Assembly (NCBI GenBank): GCA_035512155.1
Contig: DATKEN010000003.1
Location: forward strand, 1-64,000
Length of the DNA stretch: 64,000 bases
Reading direction: 5' to 3'
Source: JABCYV01 sp035512155
GTDB lineage: Bacteria > Acidobacteriota > Terriglobia > Terriglobales > Acidobacteriaceae
Shown: positions 18,321-26,766 of the stretch, in pieces
How positions within the stretch are numbered: the stretch's first letter is position 1
Layout of the letters: each line of letters starts with the position of its first letter
The notes under the pieces: model-generated
Told to the model about the DNA's origin: nothing
The model's database searches: none
What the model saw: the letters and a program-made list of their open reading frames with translations, nothing else
Translations under genes and position numbers: made by a program

Positions 18321-18767
18321 ATGTCCGGTCGTCTGACCCACGCCACCATCCGAGTACTTGATTGGATAGCACAAAAAACTCTTCCTCCGGATAGCAGTCC
18401 CGCTCACCAGCAAACCGGACGACGAGGCGAAGAAGAGGCTTACTTTTACTTGAGAAGGCTTGGCTACATCATGGTGGCCCGCAACTTCCGCTCTGCGCGT
18501 CGCAAAGGCGAGATCGACATCATCGGATGGAATAAAGATGTATTGTGCTTTATTGAAGTCAAGACTCGAACCACGCGGGACGTCAAGCCGGCCGAGGCGG
18601 CGGTGGACCGCCGCAAGCGCCACGAACTAATCGCCGTCGCGCGTGAGTACTTAAGGCACCTACCACCTTCGTGCCAGTGGCGCTTCGATGTGCTGAGCGT
18701 ATATTATAAGGAACATTCCAGCCCACCACAGTTCGAGTTGTTCCAGAATGTTCTCCCCTTGGCGTAA
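18321..18767 (+). CDS. yraN: YraN/UPF0102 family nuclease-fold protein
   Basis: A 148-residue protein with the signature order of the family: GRRGEEEAYFYLRRLGY, VARNFRSARRKGEIDIIG and DVLCFIEVKTRT. The acidic D and ExK residues (GEIDII, IEVKTR) are those of restriction-endonuclease-like folds. Members resemble Holliday junction resolvases but most have no proven role. The ATG at 18321 begins a short family-like N-terminus; the frame is open further upstream. It precedes galT by 41 bases on the same strand. Confidence 0.85.
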   Translation: MSGRLTHATIRVLDWIAQKTLPPDSSPAHQQTGRRGEEEAYFYLRRLGYIMVARNFRSARRKGEIDIIGWNKDVLCFIEVKTRTTRDVKPAEAAVDRRKRHELIAVAREYLRHLPPSCQWRFDVLSVYYKEHSSPPQFELFQNVLPLA

Positions 18768-18808
18768 AATAACGATTTGGCCCTCAGCCTACTGAAAGGA
18801 TTTAATGC

Positions 18809-19849
18809 TTGCCTGAGCTTAGAAAAGACCCGATTGTTGGCCGGTGGGTGATTATTTCGACCGATCGTGCCAAGCGTCCGACCGATTTCGCTCGTGAGGC
18901 GGTCAAAATTAAGGGCGGCTTCTGCCCTTTTTGTTACGGCAATGAATCAAAGACTCCTCCGGAGATTCAGGCCTATCGTCCCAACCCGAATGGCGGACCT
19001 CCGCCGCAACGCGACACCCCGGGCTGGACGGTGCGCGTGGTCCCTAACAAGTTCCCAGCGCTTGGTATTGAGGGCAACCTGAACCGTCAGGCCGAGGGCA
19101 TGTTTGATCGGATGAATGGCATTGGCGCGCACGAGGTGATCATCGAGACCCCTGACCACAACGCCAGCCTAGCCACGCTGCCGCCCAAACGAATTGAAGA
19201 TGTGCTCTGGACCTTCCGTGATCGCATTCTCGACCTTAAGAAGGACCGTCGCTTCAAATATATTCTGATCTTCAAGAATCATGGCGAAGCCGCCGGCGCC
19301 TCACTCGAACATGCCCACTCACAGCTCATTGCGCTTCCCATCCTTCCGATCTATGTCACGGAAGAGATCGAGGGGGCGAAGCAGTACTACATCTACAAGG
19401 AGCGCTGCGTCTTTTGCGACATCATCCGGCAGGAGACGGAATCCGGCACCCGCGTGGTAGCTGAGAACGCAGACTTTCTCACTCTGGCTCCCTACGCCCC
19501 ACGTTTTCCGTTCGAAACCTGGATTCTGCCGAAGCAACACGAGTCAGCATTCGAGAACTCTTCCTCGCACATGTTCGAGAATCTGGCCAAAGCCGTGAAG
19601 ACGCTACTGACCAAGGCTGACCGCGTCCTCGACAATCCACCATACAATCTTGTGGTCCACACCTCGCCAGTGCAGGATCCCAACAATGATCATTATCACT
19701 GGCATATCGAATTCATGCCTAAGCTGACCAAGACGGCGGGATTTGAGTGGGGAACCGGCTTCTATATCAACCCGACGCCGCCAGAGGAGGCTGCCAAGTT
19801 TCTGCGCGAGGCCAGCGTGGAAGAGGCGCTACCCGCCACTGCGGGCTAG
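18809..19849 (+). CDS. galT: Galactose-1-phosphate uridylyltransferase family (HIT superfamily)
   Basis: A 346-residue nucleotidyltransferase. It has the N-terminal DPIVGRWVIIS motif, a zinc-type CPFC pair, the VVPNKFPAL and HEVIIETPDH strands and the active-site EHAHSQ (HxHxQ, with the second His as nucleotide acceptor). GalT swaps UMP between glucose-1-phosphate and galactose-1-phosphate; some bacterial relatives are ADP-glucose phosphorylases, which cannot be excluded. The start is TTG at 18809, behind AAAGGA; an ATG five bases earlier is out of frame and stops at once. A clear terminator follows the gene. Confidence 0.85.
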   Translation: MPELRKDPIVGRWVIISTDRAKRPTDFAREAVKIKGGFCPFCYGNESKTPPEIQAYRPNPNGGPPPQRDTPGWTVRVVPNKFPALGIEGNLNRQAEGMFDRMNGIGAHEVIIETPDHNASLATLPPKRIEDVLWTFRDRILDLKKDRRFKYILIFKNHGEAAGASLEHAHSQLIALPILPIYVTEEIEGAKQYYIYKERCVFCDIIRQETESGTRVVAENADFLTLAPYAPRFPFETWILPKQHESAFENSSSHMFENLAKAVKTLLTKADRVLDNPPYNLVVHTSPVQDPNNDHYHWHIEFMPKLTKTAGFEWGTGFYINPTPPEEAAKFLREASVEEALPATAG

Positions 19850-19877
19850 AGATCGGTCGATTGAAGCAGAAGAATGG

Positions 19878-19900
19878 CACGGCGCAAGCCGTGGCTTTTT
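19878..19900 (+). terminator. Intrinsic terminator after galT
   Basis: CACGGC-gcaa-GCCGTG forms a perfect six-pair stem with a four-base loop, followed by GCTTTTT. It lies 29 bases after the galT stop and faces the convergent isc operon. Confidence 0.85.
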
Positions 19901-19913
19901 AATCGAAGTGGCA

Positions 19914-20135
19914 TTATCCCTGGGTTCTATCCAGGAACTCCGCGTGCCATGCCATCTGGATAGCTTCCAGCTTGCCTTCCGTGGATTTCTTGGGATCGTC
20001 TTTGAATTCGGGGAGTTCGGTCACGTAGCGATGCAGTTCGGTAAAGCGCACCCCCAGCGGATCGGTCTCCGGATGCTTCTCGGAAAGCAGGATTCCGATG
20101 TCGTCCGCGTCGTCCCAGGTGAGCTCGTTCGGCAT
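19914..20135 (-). CDS. iscX: Fe-S assembly protein IscX
   Basis: A 73-residue acidic protein matching IscX/YfhJ: LTWDDADDIGILLSEKHPETDP, VRFTELHRYVTEL and a final LEAIQMAWHAEFLD helix. IscX binds IscS and iron and tunes the rate of cluster assembly. Ribosome site AAGGAG precedes the ATG. It is the last gene of the isc operon, the same place it has in Escherichia coli. Confidence 0.9.
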   Translation of the reverse strand: MPNELTWDDADDIGILLSEKHPETDPLGVRFTELHRYVTELPEFKDDPKKSTEGKLEAIQMAWHAEFLDRTQG

Positions 20136-20155
20136 GCACGCTCCTTGCGAATCCT

Positions 20156-20202
20156 AGTCGTTGCTCAAATGGTCGTCGGCCAACGATGAACGACCAACGA
20201 CT
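20156..20202. repeat. Foldback tract between fdx and iscX
   Basis: AGTCGTTG (20156-20163) pairs with CAACGACT (20195-20202), and GGTCGT (20171-20176) pairs with ACGACC (20190-20195). The tract is built from repeated short words (CGTTG, CGACC, CAACGA). It may form a hairpin in the isc message. Confidence 0.5.
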
Positions 20203-20205
20203 GCT

Positions 20206-20619
20206 CTAGTGTTCCTCGGAAACGTAATTCCGGTTCCAGGCAGGAATCTCGACTACGACCTTGCCGGGCTTGGTAATGACAGCTTGGCAACCGAGACGGG
20301 AGTTTAACTGTAAGTCAGCAGCCATGTCCAGCCGGTCAGCCTCGTCGTCGTCCATTTCTGAGAGATTCTCAGCGCCTTCTTTCACCCAAACGTGGCAGGT
20401 GGTGCAGGCACAGTTTCCGCCGCAGGCATGGTCCAGACGGACACCATAATTTAGCGCGACATCCAGCAGAGACTCTTCCTTGCCATGGTCTTTGTAAGGC
20501 AGCTTGCCGTGATCGAATTCCACGGTTTTCCCCTCGGGCAGGAAGGTTACTTGCACTGTATTTTCCCCAGGGGCGTCCGCGGTTGCCGCGCCCACGCCGT
20601 GTGTCTTTTCTTCAGCCAT
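20206..20619 (-). CDS. fdx: Isc-type [2Fe-2S] ferredoxin
   Basis: A 137-residue adrenodoxin-type ferredoxin. The cluster ligands are in HACGGNCACTTCHVW (C-x5-C-x2-C) with the fourth Cys in RLGCQAVI. The N-terminal 20 residues are an extra low-complexity extension. The protein donates electrons during cluster assembly on IscU. It sits between hscA and iscX and has an AGGAG ribosome site. Confidence 0.92.
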   Translation of the reverse strand: MAEEKTHGVGAATADAPGENTVQVTFLPEGKTVEFDHGKLPYKDHGKEESLLDVALNYGVRLDHACGGNCACTTCHVWVKEGAENLSEMDDDEADRLDMAADLQLNSRLGCQAVITKPGKVVVEIPAWNRNYVSEEH

Positions 20620-20648
20620 TAGTACTCCTGTGCCGCCAGTGTTCGCGG

Positions 20649-22550
20649 CTACTCGAAATCCGCTTTTGCCACGGGATGGGGCGCCTCAAGCTCCTCGCCC
20701 CGGTCGGCCTGCTCCATCGTCTTACCTTTCAAGGCCGTGGTGACCGCGGTGTCCATCATGAGTTCCGCCAGTCGCATGGTGCCCTGGTTCAGCGCATCAA
20801 TCGCGCCGCGGATAGCCTGATAATCATCCTCGCCTTTGACTAGCTTCAGCGCCTTTTCCAGCTTGGCAATCTGCTTTTTTTCGTCACCAGTGAGTTGATC
20901 CCAGGCCGGGCTCTTCTTGCCCTTGTCGAGTGCCGCGAGGATTGTCTCCGTCTCATTGCGGGCTTCGATCACCTGACGCTGGCGGAAGTCTTCTTCCGCA
21001 GAGTCAAACGACTCCAGAATCATGCTCTCGACCTGTTCGTCAGTCAGGCCGTAACTGGGCTGGACCTCGATTTCAGCCTCTTTGCCACTGCGTTGCTCGC
21101 GCGCGGTGACGTGCAGAATCCCGTTCGCGTCGATAAGAAATTTCACTTCAACCCGCGGCATGCCCGCTGCCATGGGCGGGATCCCCCTCAAGTCAAAACG
21201 GGCGAGGGAACGGCAGTCTTTGGCAAGTTCACGCTCTCCCTGCAGAACATGGATGGCGACGTTCGCTTGCCCATCCACCTGTGTCGTGTAGTGCTGCGTG
21301 GCCGAAGCTGGAATTGTGGAGTTGCGCAGGATGATTTTGTCTGTCACGCCGCCCGCGACTTCAATTCCCAACGACAACGGCGTCACGTCCAGCAGCAGCA
21401 TGTCCTGAGTAGCTTCGGAGCCACCGGAAAGGATGTGGGCTTGTACTGCCGCCCCCAGTGCCACCACTTCGTCGGGATTAAGGTCGGTGTGCGGCGTGCG
21501 TTGGAACATTTGTTCGACCAACTCCCGAACCTTGGGGATGCGCGTGGAACCGCCGACCAGCACTACTTCGTCGATCTGCTCAGGTTTCATTCCAGCATCT
21601 TTCATCGCTTGTCGGCACGGGCCAGCCGTACGGTCGATGATCGGTTGAATCAACTGCTCAAACTGGCTCCGCGTAATCTCCCGCTGATATCGCTTGCCGC
21701 CGAGCAATTCAATATCGAGCTTGGTAGCTGGCTGCGAAGAAAGGGCAATCTTGGCTTCAATCACAGCCTTACGAATAGTTGCTACCGCTTCACCATTTCG
21801 CGACACATCGAGGCCGAGGTCGCCGAGAATGTCATCTAACGCTATTCTGATCAGCAGATTGTCAATGTCGTCGCCACCCAAATGGGTGTCGCCGTTAGTG
21901 GCAATCACTTCAAAAATTCCGTCATGCAGCTTGAGAATTGAGATGTCGAAGGTACCGCCCCCCAGGTCGTACACGGCGACAATGCCGTTCTGCTTTTTGT
22001 CGAGCCCGTACGCAAGCGAAGCGGCGGTGGGTTCATTGACCAGTCGCAAAACCTGCAGTCCCGCGATGCGCCCGGCGTCCTTGGTCGCTTGCCGTTGAGC
22101 GTCATTGAAGTATGCCGGAACAGTGATAACTGCCTTTGTGACCGGTGCGTTGAAGAAGCGCTCGGCATTGCGCTTGAGCTGGCGCAGGATGAACGCCGAA
22201 ATTTCAGGGGGAGTAAATGTTTTTTCACCCAGCTTGATACGAATCACTTCGCCTGGCTGCAAGTCGTCCGCCAACCGGAAAGGGAACAACTTCAATTCAT
22301 CCTGAATGTCCTCGACCCCTCGTCCCATCAGGCGCTTGATCGAGTAGACGGCGCGCTCCGGCGTTTCGATCAGATACTTGCGCGCGGCGTTGCCAACAAT
22401 GATCTGCTCCCGCTCATCGAGTGCGACAACCGAGGGCACTAGATTGAGCCCATCCTCACCCGGAATCACAACAGGACTCTCCCCTTGCATGAAAGCCACC
22501 AGGGAGTTCGTGGTTCCGAGATCGATTCCGACGATGCGATCGTTTGCCAT
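20649..22550 (-). CDS. hscA: Hsp70-type chaperone HscA
   Basis: A 633-residue Hsp70. The ATPase domain shows IVGIDLGTTNSLVA, VYDLGGGTFDISIL and VLVGGSTRIPKVRE; the substrate domain shows LLLDVTPLSLGIEVAGGVTD. HscA works with HscB to release clusters from IscU, whose LPPVK motif it recognises. Assignment to HscA over DnaK comes from the operon position after hscB and before fdx. The gap between it and hscB (22551-22637) holds an AT-rich word tract with no gene. Confidence 0.93.
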   Translation of the reverse strand: MANDRIVGIDLGTTNSLVAFMQGESPVVIPGEDGLNLVPSVVALDEREQIIVGNAARKYLIETPERAVYSIKRLMGRGVEDIQDELKLFPFRLADDLQPGEVIRIKLGEKTFTPPEISAFILRQLKRNAERFFNAPVTKAVITVPAYFNDAQRQATKDAGRIAGLQVLRLVNEPTAASLAYGLDKKQNGIVAVYDLGGGTFDISILKLHDGIFEVIATNGDTHLGGDDIDNLLIRIALDDILGDLGLDVSRNGEAVATIRKAVIEAKIALSSQPATKLDIELLGGKRYQREITRSQFEQLIQPIIDRTAGPCRQAMKDAGMKPEQIDEVVLVGGSTRIPKVRELVEQMFQRTPHTDLNPDEVVALGAAVQAHILSGGSEATQDMLLLDVTPLSLGIEVAGGVTDKIILRNSTIPASATQHYTTQVDGQANVAIHVLQGERELAKDCRSLARFDLRGIPPMAAGMPRVEVKFLIDANGILHVTAREQRSGKEAEIEVQPSYGLTDEQVESMILESFDSAEEDFRQRQVIEARNETETILAALDKGKKSPAWDQLTGDEKKQIAKLEKALKLVKGEDDYQAIRGAIDALNQGTMRLAELMMDTAVTTALKGKTMEQADRGEELEAPHPVAKADFE

Positions 22551-22637
22551 GGTTCAGATTTACGAATTGTCTGACTTACACATTGTCGAATTCAAAAACT
22601 GATTTTCAATTCGTCAATTCTAAAATCCGGCGATTCT

Positions 22638-23372
22638 TCAATTCTCCAGCACCTCATTCACATCCCTGACCAAATTCCTGATGTAATTCCGCCGGTTCAG
22701 CAGGTCTATCATTCCGTCTCGCACTTTGCGACGATCTTCGTCGCTTCCGCTGTCCACGGCTTTGTCCCACTCTTTCCAACAAGCTTTCAATTGTTCGACG
22801 AGCGCCGCGTGTTTTTCTTCGAGCTCTAGTTTTTGCCTGCCTATTTCTTCGACCAGCGCAGGATCGTCCTCGCCCAGCTTCTTCTGCGCACGCAGCTCTT
22901 CTAGTTGCATGTTCAAGTCAAAGACCTCTTCGAGCAGGTCCGGAGGCACAACCTGTTTCTTGATTTCGCCAGTTGAGCGCGCTCTGTCGGTGGCTGTCTT
23001 GGACTGCTCTTCCAGCTCCACACCTTCCAGCCGCAGCACGTATTGCGTGCGCTTGATAGGATCCTTCAAGGTGCGGTAAGCATCGTTGAGCAACGAGCTT
23101 TGCTGCAGGCTCCATTCTTGCTCCCGCGCATCCCCGCGGGCGTAGACGTCGGGATGCAACTTGCGGCTCAGCTCATAGAATGCTCGTTCCAGGAGCCCGA
23201 CATCGACTTCCAGCTTCTGGGGCAAGCCAAAGAATGTGAAGTAGTCCACCGGAACCGGCGGCTGAACCTTGCCGCAGGCATGACAAAACTGCGCCGCGCG
23301 CATCTCGCCGCAGGACCAGCAACTTGCAGTTGCCACCGGTTTGGACACTTCGACCGTCATGGACTCCATCAT
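22638..23372 (-). CDS. hscB: Fe-S co-chaperone HscB with N-terminal zinc-ribbon-like motif
   Basis: J-domain protein that targets HscA to IscU. The HPD tripeptide (H73-P74-D75 from the start used here) is present in RKLHPDVYARG, followed by the helical IscU-binding C-terminus. Ahead of the J-domain there are two CxxC pairs (C18, C21, C30, C33), as in human HSC20 but absent from E. coli HscB. The start is uncertain: the frame is open to 23402, and ATGs occur at 23372, 23369 and 23360 with no strong ribosome site. Confidence 0.85.
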   Translation of the reverse strand: MMESMTVEVSKPVATASCWSCGEMRAAQFCHACGKVQPPVPVDYFTFFGLPQKLEVDVGLLERAFYELSRKLHPDVYARGDAREQEWSLQQSSLLNDAYRTLKDPIKRTQYVLRLEGVELEEQSKTATDRARSTGEIKKQVVPPDLLEEVFDLNMQLEELRAQKKLGEDDPALVEEIGRQKLELEEKHAALVEQLKACWKEWDKAVDSGSDEDRRKVRDGMIDLLNRRNYIRNLVRDVNEVLEN

Positions 23373-23518
23373 GGCGGTGCGCCCCGCCCGCGACCACCTC
23401 ATGTACCAGCAAACGATCTCAGGGAAGTTCGGTCAAGGGAGCGGAGAACTTCGACCGGAGAAAGTGGATCACAGAAGACGCCGCTCCAGGCTGAGCGTAG
23501 AGCGCCCTCACCACACGA

Positions 23519-23896
23519 TTACCCCGAAAACGACGTACCGCACCCACAAGACTTTGACGAGTTCGGATTGACGAACACAAAGCCTTGCTGCATGAGGGTT
23601 TCCTGATAATCCAGGGTCATGCCGTGCAGATAGATAAACGACTTTGGGTCCACAAAAACCCGCACATCGCCGAACTGGAAGACCCGGTCGCGTTCGCGGG
23701 GCTGAGTGTCGAAACGGATGTTATAACTCAGCCCAGAGCATCCACCACCCTGCACTCCCAGGCGTAACCCACCCTGCTCGGGAGAGATGCCCTCCTTGAC
23801 GATAGCCGTGCGAATCTTGGCCAGAGCCTTATCAGTGACCGTTACGCCTTTAGCTGGAGCGCCGGTCTTAGGGGTGGCTTCTGTCGCAATGGTCAT
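23519..23896 (-). CDS. iscA: A-type Fe-S carrier IscA
   Basis: A 125-residue HesB/IscA protein with the three conserved cysteines in GGGCSGLSY and SCGCGTSF. It carries or delivers iron-sulfur clusters. It starts seven bases after the iscU stop, so the two are translated from the same message. The last residue pattern CGCGTSFSG is typical of the family. Confidence 0.93.
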   Translation of the reverse strand: MTIATEATPKTGAPAKGVTVTDKALAKIRTAIVKEGISPEQGGLRLGVQGGGCSGLSYNIRFDTQPRERDRVFQFGDVRVFVDPKSFIYLHGMTLDYQETLMQQGFVFVNPNSSKSCGCGTSFSG

Positions 23897-23903
23897 TACA
23901 ACC

Positions 23904-24317
23904 CTACCTCGCTTCGACTACCGCAGGCTTCGAGACGTCCTGCTTCTTTTTCCAGTCGTGGATCGCGGCGCGGATGGCGTCCTCAGCCAGCACCGAGCAG
24001 TGGATCTTCACTGGTGGCAATGAGAGCTCCTTCACGATTTCCGTGTTCTTGATCTGCAGGGCTTCGTCGACCGTTTTGCCCTTCACCCATTCGGTGGCCA
24101 GGGAGGAGGACGCGATGGCCGAACCGCAGCCGAAGGTCTTGAACTTGGCGTCTTCAATGATGTTGGTCTGCGGATTGACCTTAATCTGCAGCTTCATCAC
24201 GTCGCCGCACTCGGGCGCGCCCACCAGGCCAGTGCCGACTTCCTGACTACTCTTATCCAGGGACCCGACGTTGCGCGGGTTGGAATAATGATCGAGAACC
24301 TTATCGCTATATGCCAT
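23904..24317 (-). CDS. iscU: Fe-S cluster scaffold protein IscU
   Basis: A 137-residue scaffold starting MAYSDKVLDHYSNPRNVG. The three cluster-binding cysteines are in APECGDVM, FGCGSAIASSS and KIHCSVLAED, and the LPPVK motif needed for HscA binding is just before the third Cys. Ribosome site AGGAGAG precedes the ATG. The C-terminus has a short extra tail (KKKQDVSKPAVVEAR). Confidence 0.95.
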   Translation of the reverse strand: MAYSDKVLDHYSNPRNVGSLDKSSQEVGTGLVGAPECGDVMKLQIKVNPQTNIIEDAKFKTFGCGSAIASSSLATEWVKGKTVDEALQIKNTEIVKELSLPPVKIHCSVLAEDAIRAAIHDWKKKQDVSKPAVVEAR

Positions 24318-24348
24318 TTGACTCTCTCCTGTAGAAACTAAATTCTTG

Positions 24349-24402
24349 TCATCCTGAGGCAGCCGCTTTTTGCTGCCGAAGGACCTGAGTGAGCGACCGC
24401 GC
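24349..24402. repeat. REP-like word repeat between iscS and iscU
   Basis: The plus strand reads GTCATCCTGAGGCAGCCGC, then GCTGCCGAAGGACCTGAGTG. GGCAGC and GCTGCC pair around a T-rich loop, and GCGCG words follow. TCATCCTGAG...GAAGGACCT is a word pair often seen between genes in acidobacterial and related genomes (from memory). It occupies half of the 106-base gap and may act as an mRNA hairpin. Confidence 0.45.
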
Positions 24403-24423
24403 GTAAGCGCGACGCGAACATCC

Positions 24424-25740
24424 CTATTCAGCTGCCCACTTCACGCTCTTCAAATCAACGCCTTCCTTCGCCATCTCATAGAGTGGTGAAAGTTCACGCA
24501 GCCGGGACACTGTTTCCACTACGCGCTCGGCCACATAGTCCACTTCGCCTTCGGTGTTAAAGCGTCCGATGCCAAAGCGGATGGAACTGTGCGCCAGATC
24601 GTCGCCGGTGCCCAGAGCCTTCAATACATAAGATGGTTCAAGCGTCGCAGAGGTGCAAGCTGAACCGCTTGATACCGCAATATCGTTGATACCCATCAGC
24701 AGCGATTCGCCTTCCACATAGGCGAAACTGATGTTCAGGTTTCCAGGCAGCCGATGCTCCCATGACCCGTTGATGTAAACCTCGTCCAATCCCCCCATGA
24801 TCTTGTCGCGGAGGCGGTTACGCATTCCGGCGAGGTGACAGCTTTCCTTGGGCATTTCTTCCATACAGATCGCACAGGCCTTGCCCAAGCCGACAATGCC
24901 GGGCACGTTCAGCGTCCCGGAACGCATGCCGCGCTCGTGCCCGCCACCATCAATAATGGCGGAAATCTGCACTCTCGGATTCTTGCGCCGCACGTACAAA
25001 GCGCCGACTCCCTTGGGCCCATACATCTTGTGCGCGGAAATCGACATTACATCGATGTTCTGCTTGGTCACATCGATGGGAATTTTTCCTACAGCTTGCG
25101 TCGCGTCGCTGTGGAAGATCACACCGCGCTCGCGACAGAGCTTTCCAATTTCCGCGATCGGCTGTAGCACGCCGATCTCATTATTGGCCGCCATGATCGT
25201 AACCAGGATGGTCTTGTCATTCAGGGTGCGCTTCAGCTCATCCAGGTCAACCAGTCCGTCTTTCTGCACCGGCATGTAGGTCACACGGTAACCGTATTTT
25301 TCCAGCCGCTTGCAGGTGTCGAGCACAGCCTTATGCTCGGTGACCGCGGTGATAATGTGGTTGCCTTTTTCCTTGTACATCTCGGCGACGCCCTTGATAG
25401 CGAGGTTGTCGCTCTCGGTTGCGCCCGAGGTGAAAATGATCTCTTTCGTAGTGGCGCCGATCAGCTTGGCAACCCGTTCACGCGCGGTTTCCACCCCTTC
25501 CTCGCCCACCCAGCCAAAGGAGTGATTACGGCTGGCGGCGTTGCCGAACTTCTCCATGAAGTAGGGCAGCATCTCCTCCAGTACCCTCGGGTCCATGGGG
25601 GTGGTGGCATGGTTATCCATGTAAATGGGAAGCTTGATGCCGTTAGCGGAGGTGGTCTGCTGCTCGAATTTCTGCCGCTCTGACTTCCGCTGTTGTAGTT
25701 TCTCTTCTCCCAGGGGGATCGACTTCACATCCGTGCTCAT
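24424..25740 (-). CDS. iscS: Cysteine desulfurase IscS
   Basis: PLP enzyme that takes sulfur from cysteine for Fe-S clusters and tRNA thiolation. The fold starts YMDNHATTPMDPRV. The PLP lysine is in SISAHKMYGPKG and the mobile active-site Cys is in SGSACTSATLEPSYVLKALG, with the longer loop of group I desulfurases. From ATG 25740 (with GAGGAGAG upstream) the protein is 438 residues, longer than the usual 404 because of a charged N-terminal extension of about 30 residues. Confidence 0.95.
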   Translation of the reverse strand: MSTDVKSIPLGEEKLQQRKSERQKFEQQTTSANGIKLPIYMDNHATTPMDPRVLEEMLPYFMEKFGNAASRNHSFGWVGEEGVETARERVAKLIGATTKEIIFTSGATESDNLAIKGVAEMYKEKGNHIITAVTEHKAVLDTCKRLEKYGYRVTYMPVQKDGLVDLDELKRTLNDKTILVTIMAANNEIGVLQPIAEIGKLCRERGVIFHSDATQAVGKIPIDVTKQNIDVMSISAHKMYGPKGVGALYVRRKNPRVQISAIIDGGGHERGMRSGTLNVPGIVGLGKACAICMEEMPKESCHLAGMRNRLRDKIMGGLDEVYINGSWEHRLPGNLNISFAYVEGESLLMGINDIAVSSGSACTSATLEPSYVLKALGTGDDLAHSSIRFGIGRFNTEGEVDYVAERVVETVSRLRELSPLYEMAKEGVDLKSVKWAAE

Positions 25741-25794
25741 GATTGCTCTCCTCAGAACCTGCAAAACCTATCGTGCGCTCGGCGACCAAAAACG

Positions 25795-26253
25795 TTACGT
25801 AATCGTCACCAACTCAGCGGAAACCTTCGCCTTCACGGCCTCGCTCTGCGCGTCTTCTTTCATCTCCAAAATCGTGAGGCGCCGCAGCACTTCTTCGATG
25901 CTATGACTCACCCGGCGTAGCGGCTCCCGGATGCTGCAGCGATCGGTCTGATCGCACTCACCCCGCACGGTCACGCACGAAGTAATGAAAAGCGGCCCGT
26001 CTATGGCCCGGATCACCTCAAACGCGGTGATCGTCCCTGGGTCGCGTGCCAGAGTATAGCCACCGTTGATTCCATGCTGCGAATGCAGCAACCCGGCCTT
26101 TGCCAGGCGCTGCAAAATCTTGGCTAGCGCCTCTTGGGGAATGCCGTAACACTCGGCAACATCCTTGGCGCTGCATGCTCCGCGGTCCGCGTGCTCCGCC
26201 AGATGCTTCATCGCCATCAGGCCGTAGTCCGCTTTCTTGGTCAGCTTGAGCAT
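25795..26253 (-). CDS. iscR: Rrf2-family Fe-S regulator IscR
   Basis: A 152-residue regulator with the Rrf2 winged helix (MLKLTKKADYGLMAMKHLAE, the recognition region IPQEALAKILQRL) and three cysteines in SCVTVRGECDQTDRCSIREP that should bind a [2Fe-2S] cluster. In E. coli the cluster form represses the isc operon. A dyad upstream (26272-26290) is the likely autoregulatory site. It is the first gene of the operon. Confidence 0.92.
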   Translation of the reverse strand: MLKLTKKADYGLMAMKHLAEHADRGACSAKDVAECYGIPQEALAKILQRLAKAGLLHSQHGINGGYTLARDPGTITAFEVIRAIDGPLFITSCVTVRGECDQTDRCSIREPLRRVSHSIEEVLRRLTILEMKEDAQSEAVKAKVSAELVTIT

Positions 26254-26271
26254 CGGTACCGTAAAGTTAAA

Positions 26272-26290
26272 TCCGACCTTTTTAGTCGGA
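26272..26290 (-). promoter_or_regulatory. Putative IscR operator
   Basis: TCCGAC and GTCGGA form a perfect inverted repeat around an A/T-rich spacer (TAAAAAG on the minus strand). The CCGACT-A/T-GGTCGG layout resembles the E. coli type 1 IscR site (CC-n-GACT, four A/T bases, AGTC). It lies 19 bases upstream of the iscR start and would overlap the promoter. Confidence 0.65.
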
Positions 26291-26616
26291 CATATCTATT
26301 CTAGAGACTGCGGGCTAGAAACACAACCCCTTGCAGGCACCGGTCGAAATCGACGGCTAAACTGTAACTGCGGCTGACTTAATGGCTTAGAGGGGCGGTA
26401 AACCGGCTCGAGGTTCCCGTAACTTCATTAGTCAAAGAAGAGGTCCTGGTGGATTTGATGGGAGGAGAGAACGATGGATAGGGGCTTGACAAGCCTGCGG
26501 GTGGGGCTAAAATACCGCCAACTTCCGGCGACATTCGGCCTGCCCGCTCGGGTCGGCGAACCATGCCGGATTTATGACTCCAATCCCACCGTTACCAGCC
26601 CCCGAGATGAGAAGCC
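26291..26616. other. Divergent control region between iscR and the zinc-ribbon gene
   Basis: No gene is supported in this stretch. It holds the outer edge of the iscR promoter and a good sigma-70-type promoter at 26486-26513 pointing right. Small open frames here have no protein-like pattern. Confidence 0.5.
26486..26513 (+). promoter_or_regulatory. Sigma-70-type promoter for the small zinc-ribbon gene
   Basis: TTGACA (26486-26491) is a perfect -35 box and TAAAAT (26508-26513) a 5/6 match to the -10 box, with a 16-base spacer. The start site near 26520 would leave a leader of about 95 bases before the ATG at 26617. Confidence 0.6.
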
Positions 26617-26766
26617 ATGGCACAGTGTAAGCATCCGCGTGTCCAGATCGTGGCTCGCGAAGAAGACGCCGAATTCGTCGAATGCCTCGAATGTGGCGAG
26701 ATCTTCGAAGCCAGCGAATTCAAAGACATGACGATCGAAGACGCCACGCCGACTAACGAACCCTGA
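26617..26766 (+). CDS. Small zinc-ribbon-like protein (49 residues)
   Basis: A short acidic protein beginning MAQCKHPRVQIVAREED. C4 and H6 near the N-terminus and C23-x2-C26 (VECLECGEIFE) could bind one zinc ion. It has a GATGAGAAG ribosome-site region, a promoter at 26486-26513, and stops cleanly before the next gene. I do not recognise a named family; zinc ribbons this small are often regulatory or RNA-associated. Real expression is inferred from codon pattern and promoter only. Confidence 0.65.
   Translation: MAQCKHPRVQIVAREEDAEFVECLECGEIFEASEFKDMTIEDATPTNEP

Noticed and set aside
20895..21839. 314-codon frame antisense to hscA
   Set aside because: A frame shadow in GC-rich coding DNA; hscA on the other strand is complete and conserved.
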